Positions 61,826 through 64,000 of a stretch of DNA of 64,000 bases are shown one piece after another (the first letter of the stretch is position 1; every line of letters starts with the position of its first letter). A model generated the notes under the pieces. That model saw only the letters and a program-made list of their open reading frames with translations. It was not told the DNA's origin and ran no database searches. The DNA is from Leptothrix discophora (GTDB taxonomy: Bacteria; Pseudomonadota; Gammaproteobacteria; Burkholderiales; Burkholderiaceae_C): NCBI RefSeq assembly GCF_030705305.1, contig NZ_JAUZEE010000001.1, forward strand, positions 62,001 through 126,000, in the 5' to 3' direction. Both the position numbers and the translations under genes were made by a program.

Positions 61826-62196
61826 GGCGCGCTGCCGTCCTCCTGCTCGCGCTGCTGCTGGCCGGCCTGGCGCCGCTCGCGCAGGCCGAGTACGGCGACG
61901 TCGTCATCAACCAGCGATCGGATGCCGAGGGCGTGCGTCCTGTCGTCTTCCCGCACTGGTTCCACCGCATCCGCTTCCGCTGCAAGGTCTGCCACCAGGA
62001 ACTCGGCTTCGAGATGCGGGCCGGTGCCAACCGCGTGCGCATGAACGACATCGTCGACGGCCAGTTCTGCGGTGCTTGCCACAACAACGTGGTGGCCTGG
62101 GGCCCCGACCGCTGCGACCTCTGCCACTCGGGCCTGAAGGGCCTTTCCAGCGGCATCCAGGGCGGCGCGCAGACTTCGGGGCCCGGGAGATGGTGA
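61822..62196 (+). CDS. c7-type triheme cytochrome (copy A')
   Basis: 124 residues. Signal peptide (VLLLALLLAGLAPLAQA), YGDVVINQRSD and core FPHWFHRIRFRCKVCH, CGACH, CDLCH. Close paralogue of copy A at 57682 but without its C-terminal extension. ATG 61822 overlaps the previous stop; its stop overlaps the next ATG (TGATG). Confidence 0.9.
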   Translation: MRRAAVLLLALLLAGLAPLAQAEYGDVVINQRSDAEGVRPVVFPHWFHRIRFRCKVCHQELGFEMRAGANRVRMNDIVDGQFCGACHNNVVAWGPDRCDLCHSGLKGLSSGIQGGAQTSGPGRW

Positions 62197-63329
62197 TGAC
62201 GACGCTGCAAGGCCCCGCACGACCCGCGCCGATCGGCCGCCGCGCCCTGCTGGCCGCACTGGCCGCACTGGCCGATCTGACCGCACTGGCCGATCTGGCC
62301 GCACTCACCGCCGGCCTCGCGGCGGCGGGCTGTTCCGGCCCGCCGACCCGTCCCGACGACGCGCTGCCGCCGGCCGCGCCGGGACCGGCCGTGGTGCGGC
62401 ACTGGCGCACGGTCAGCAGCGGGCAGGTCGGCGTGCCGGGCGGTCCGGCCGGGCTGCCGACCTTGCCGGGCGGGGCGGGCCTGCCCGGCCTGCCCGCACT
62501 GCCCGCACTGCCCGCACCGCCCGCACCGCCCGCACCGCCCGCACCGTTGGGCGGCGCGCCGGTCCGGCTGGTCGGCCCGGTCGCGCTGGCGCTGCGCGCG
62601 GGCGAGCTGCTGGTGGCCGATGCCGGGCTGGGGCGGCTGGTGCGCATCCCGCCCGACCTGCCGACCTGGACCGTGCTGCCGCCCATCGCCGGGCTGGCGA
62701 TCTCGCCGCGCACCGTGCTGGCGCTGGGGCCGGACCGCACGCTGTGGGCGCTCGACGGCCCGGGCCGGCAGCTGCTCAACCTGGGCCTGGGCGGCCAGCT
62801 GTTGCGGCGCGTGTCGCTGTCGGCCTGGGCTTCGCCATCCGGCTTCGCGCTGGCGGGCCTCGGCCTGCGCATCGTCGTGGCCGACGACAGCACCGGCCGC
62901 TGGGCCGAGCTGCGTGGCGCGAGCCTGGCCGAGCCGATGAACGATGCCTCGACAGGGGACGCCGCCGATGCCATCGCGGCCAGCGCTGACCGTGTCTACC
63001 TGCTGGAGCGTCGCCGTGCCCGCATCCGCGTCGTCGACCTGGTCGACGGCCGTGCGCACGGCACGCTGGGCGAGGGCGAGCTGATGCAGCCGGTGGCGAT
63101 CGCCGCCGATGCGCGTGGCCGCGTCGCGGTGATCGACGCGCAGGACCGCAGCGTGCGGCTCTACGTGCCGGGCCAGCCGGCGCTGCACCTGCTGCCGGCC
63201 GAGCTGCGGGTGCAGCAGCCCGCCGCGCTGGCGATGGACGATGGCTGGCTGGCGGTGGCCGACCGGGTCGGCGGCGTGGTGCAGCTGTTCCGCATCGGCG
63301 AAGGCCGTGCCGCCGGGGGCGCGCGGTGA
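62196..63329 (+). CDS. NHL-type propeller lipoprotein with Pro/Ala repeat
   Basis: About 377 residues. N-terminus with GRRALLAAL and lipobox AAGC near residue 46; the signal region itself has a repeated L-A/T-A-L-A-D pattern. A Gly/Pro/Ala-rich segment coded by 9-bp units (62481-62543) precedes propeller blades: GPVALALRAGELLVADAGL, PVAIAADARGRVAVIDAQ, QPAALAMDDGWLAVADR. More diverged from the NHL consensus than the protein at 51836. ATG 62196 with TGATG coupling is chosen; ATG 62190 is possible. Confidence 0.78.
   Translation: MTTLQGPARPAPIGRRALLAALAALADLTALADLAALTAGLAAAGCSGPPTRPDDALPPAAPGPAVVRHWRTVSSGQVGVPGGPAGLPTLPGGAGLPGLPALPALPAPPAPPAPPAPLGGAPVRLVGPVALALRAGELLVADAGLGRLVRIPPDLPTWTVLPPIAGLAISPRTVLALGPDRTLWALDGPGRQLLNLGLGGQLLRRVSLSAWASPSGFALAGLGLRIVVADDSTGRWAELRGASLAEPMNDASTGDAADAIAASADRVYLLERRRARIRVVDLVDGRAHGTLGEGELMQPVAIAADARGRVAVIDAQDRSVRLYVPGQPALHLLPAELRVQQPAALAMDDGWLAVADRVGGVVQLFRIGEGRAAGGAR
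62481..62543 (+). repeat. 9-bp tandem repeat in the propeller lipoprotein gene
   Basis: Seven units of C[T/C]GCCCG[G/C][C/A] coding repeated Leu/Pro-Pro-Ala/Gly, in frame, forming a Pro-rich spacer between the lipid anchor and the propeller. Confidence 0.85.
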
Positions 63330-64000
63330 ATCGCTCACGGCATGCGGTGAGCGCCGCCTGGATCAGCCTGCTGGCCTGCTGGCTGGCGCTCCAGCTGACC
63401 GGCTGCGCCAGCGAGCCCGTGCGCGGCACCTGGCGTCCGGACATGGACGGCCTGCCCGGTCCGGACGAGGCCGCCGCGCTGGTCTGGCCGGCCCGGCCGG
63501 AGCCGGCACGTTATGCCTGGGCCGGGCGCCTGACCGGCGAGCCCGAGCTGCACCGGCCCGAGCCGGCCGGCGGTGCCAGCCTGTGGCGGCGGGTCGGCCG
63601 CTGGATCGCCGGGCTGGACGGCGCCGACGAGGCGCCGCTGCAGTTGCAGCGGCCGAGCGCTGTCAGCGGCGATGCACACGGCCGCATCTACGTCAGCGAC
63701 GCGGCGCGGCGTGCCGTCTTCGTCTTCGACCTGGCCGGCGGCACGCTGGCGCTGTGGGAGCGGGCCGGGCCGGGCCTGAACTGGGTCTCGCCGGTGGGGC
63801 TGGCGCCTGGACCGGACGGCACGCTGGACGTGGCCGATGCCGAGCTGGGCTGGGTCGTCCGCCTGGATGCGCGGGGCGAGCCGCGCGGCCAGATCGGCCG
63901 CGGCTTGCTTCAGCGCCCGACCGGGCTGGCGCGTGACCCCGCCAGCGGCCGGCTCTACGTCGCCGACACGCGGGCCCACGACATCAAGGTCTTCGATGCG
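63326..64000 (+). CDS. NHL-repeat lipoprotein, partial (runs off window end)
   Basis: 225 codons visible. GTG start overlaps the previous stop (GTGA). Signal peptide with lipobox LTGC near residue 26, then the propeller: LQRPSAVSGDAHGRIYVSDAA, SPVGLAPGPDGTLDVADAEL, RPTGLARDPASGRLYVADTR, still open at 64000. Third NHL lipoprotein of the locus, closest in plan to the one at 51836. Confidence 0.85.
   Translation, partial: MNRSRHAVSAAWISLLACWLALQLTGCASEPVRGTWRPDMDGLPGPDEAAALVWPARPEPARYAWAGRLTGEPELHRPEPAGGASLWRRVGRWIAGLDGADEAPLQLQRPSAVSGDAHGRIYVSDAARRAVFVFDLAGGTLALWERAGPGLNWVSPVGLAPGPDGTLDVADAELGWVVRLDARGEPRGQIGRGLLQRPTGLARDPASGRLYVADTRAHDIKVFDA

Overview
This is a high-GC, gene-dense bacterial chromosome segment. 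Gene content (XrtB-type exosortase with PEP-CTERM proteins, DUF3460 before scpA, an fds formate dehydrogenase operon with a LysR regulator, apbC near metG) points to Betaproteobacteria, order Burkholderiales, most like the Leptothrix/Sphaerotilus/Rubrivivax group. The family-level guess is inference from gene content only. No tRNA, rRNA or CRISPR array was seen.

Layout. (1) 1-3.4 kb: 5' part of thyA, a universal stress protein, an unknown lipoprotein and exosortase xrtB. (2) 3.4-15 kb: an exopolysaccharide locus: epsI (apparently frameshifted), two GT2 and two GT4 glycosyltransferases, a Wzx-like flippase, a Wzy/ligase-like membrane protein, a BNR-repeat secreted protein, a hexapeptide acyltransferase and a WecG/TagA glycosyltransferase, interrupted by an IS5-family element. 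Most of it is visibly AT-rich compared with the flanks, and the composition changes inside epsI and inside the WecG/TagA gene. (3) 15.2-25.1 kb: six PEP-CTERM surface/matrix proteins, the likely clients of XrtB, with a large membrane patatin and a PGAP1-like alpha/beta hydrolase among them. (4) 25.4-41 kb: UDP-glucose dehydrogenase (sugar precursor supply), a CZB-domain protein, an MFS transporter, a GGDEF-EAL protein, a Dyp-type peroxidase, scpA, DUF1275, metG, a dienelactone-hydrolase-like protein, a ferredoxin and apbC. (5) 39.9-46.6 kb: the NAD-dependent molybdenum formate dehydrogenase operon fdsGBA-D with its LysR regulator; fdsC is not between fdsA and fdsD. (6) 46.6-49.8 kb: a CheY-like regulator, a membrane chemoreceptor and a PAS histidine kinase. 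(7) 49.8-64 kb (runs off the end): a multiheme cytochrome/outer-membrane barrel locus with 22 CxxCH sites in seven proteins, a 730-residue beta-barrel, a parvulin chaperone, two paralogous helical proteins and three NHL-propeller lipoproteins.

The most interesting part is region 7. It has the parts list of a porin-cytochrome extracellular electron conduit (periplasmic c7-type cytochromes, outer-membrane barrel, lipoprotein propellers, chaperone), but with small triheme modules instead of one large decaheme cytochrome. Its core gene families are arranged in mirror order A-B-C-C'-B'-A'. Other points of note are the epsI frameshift, the cassette-like EPS island, a palindromic intergenic-type repeat embedded in fdsB, and tandem-repeat insertions in several coding regions.
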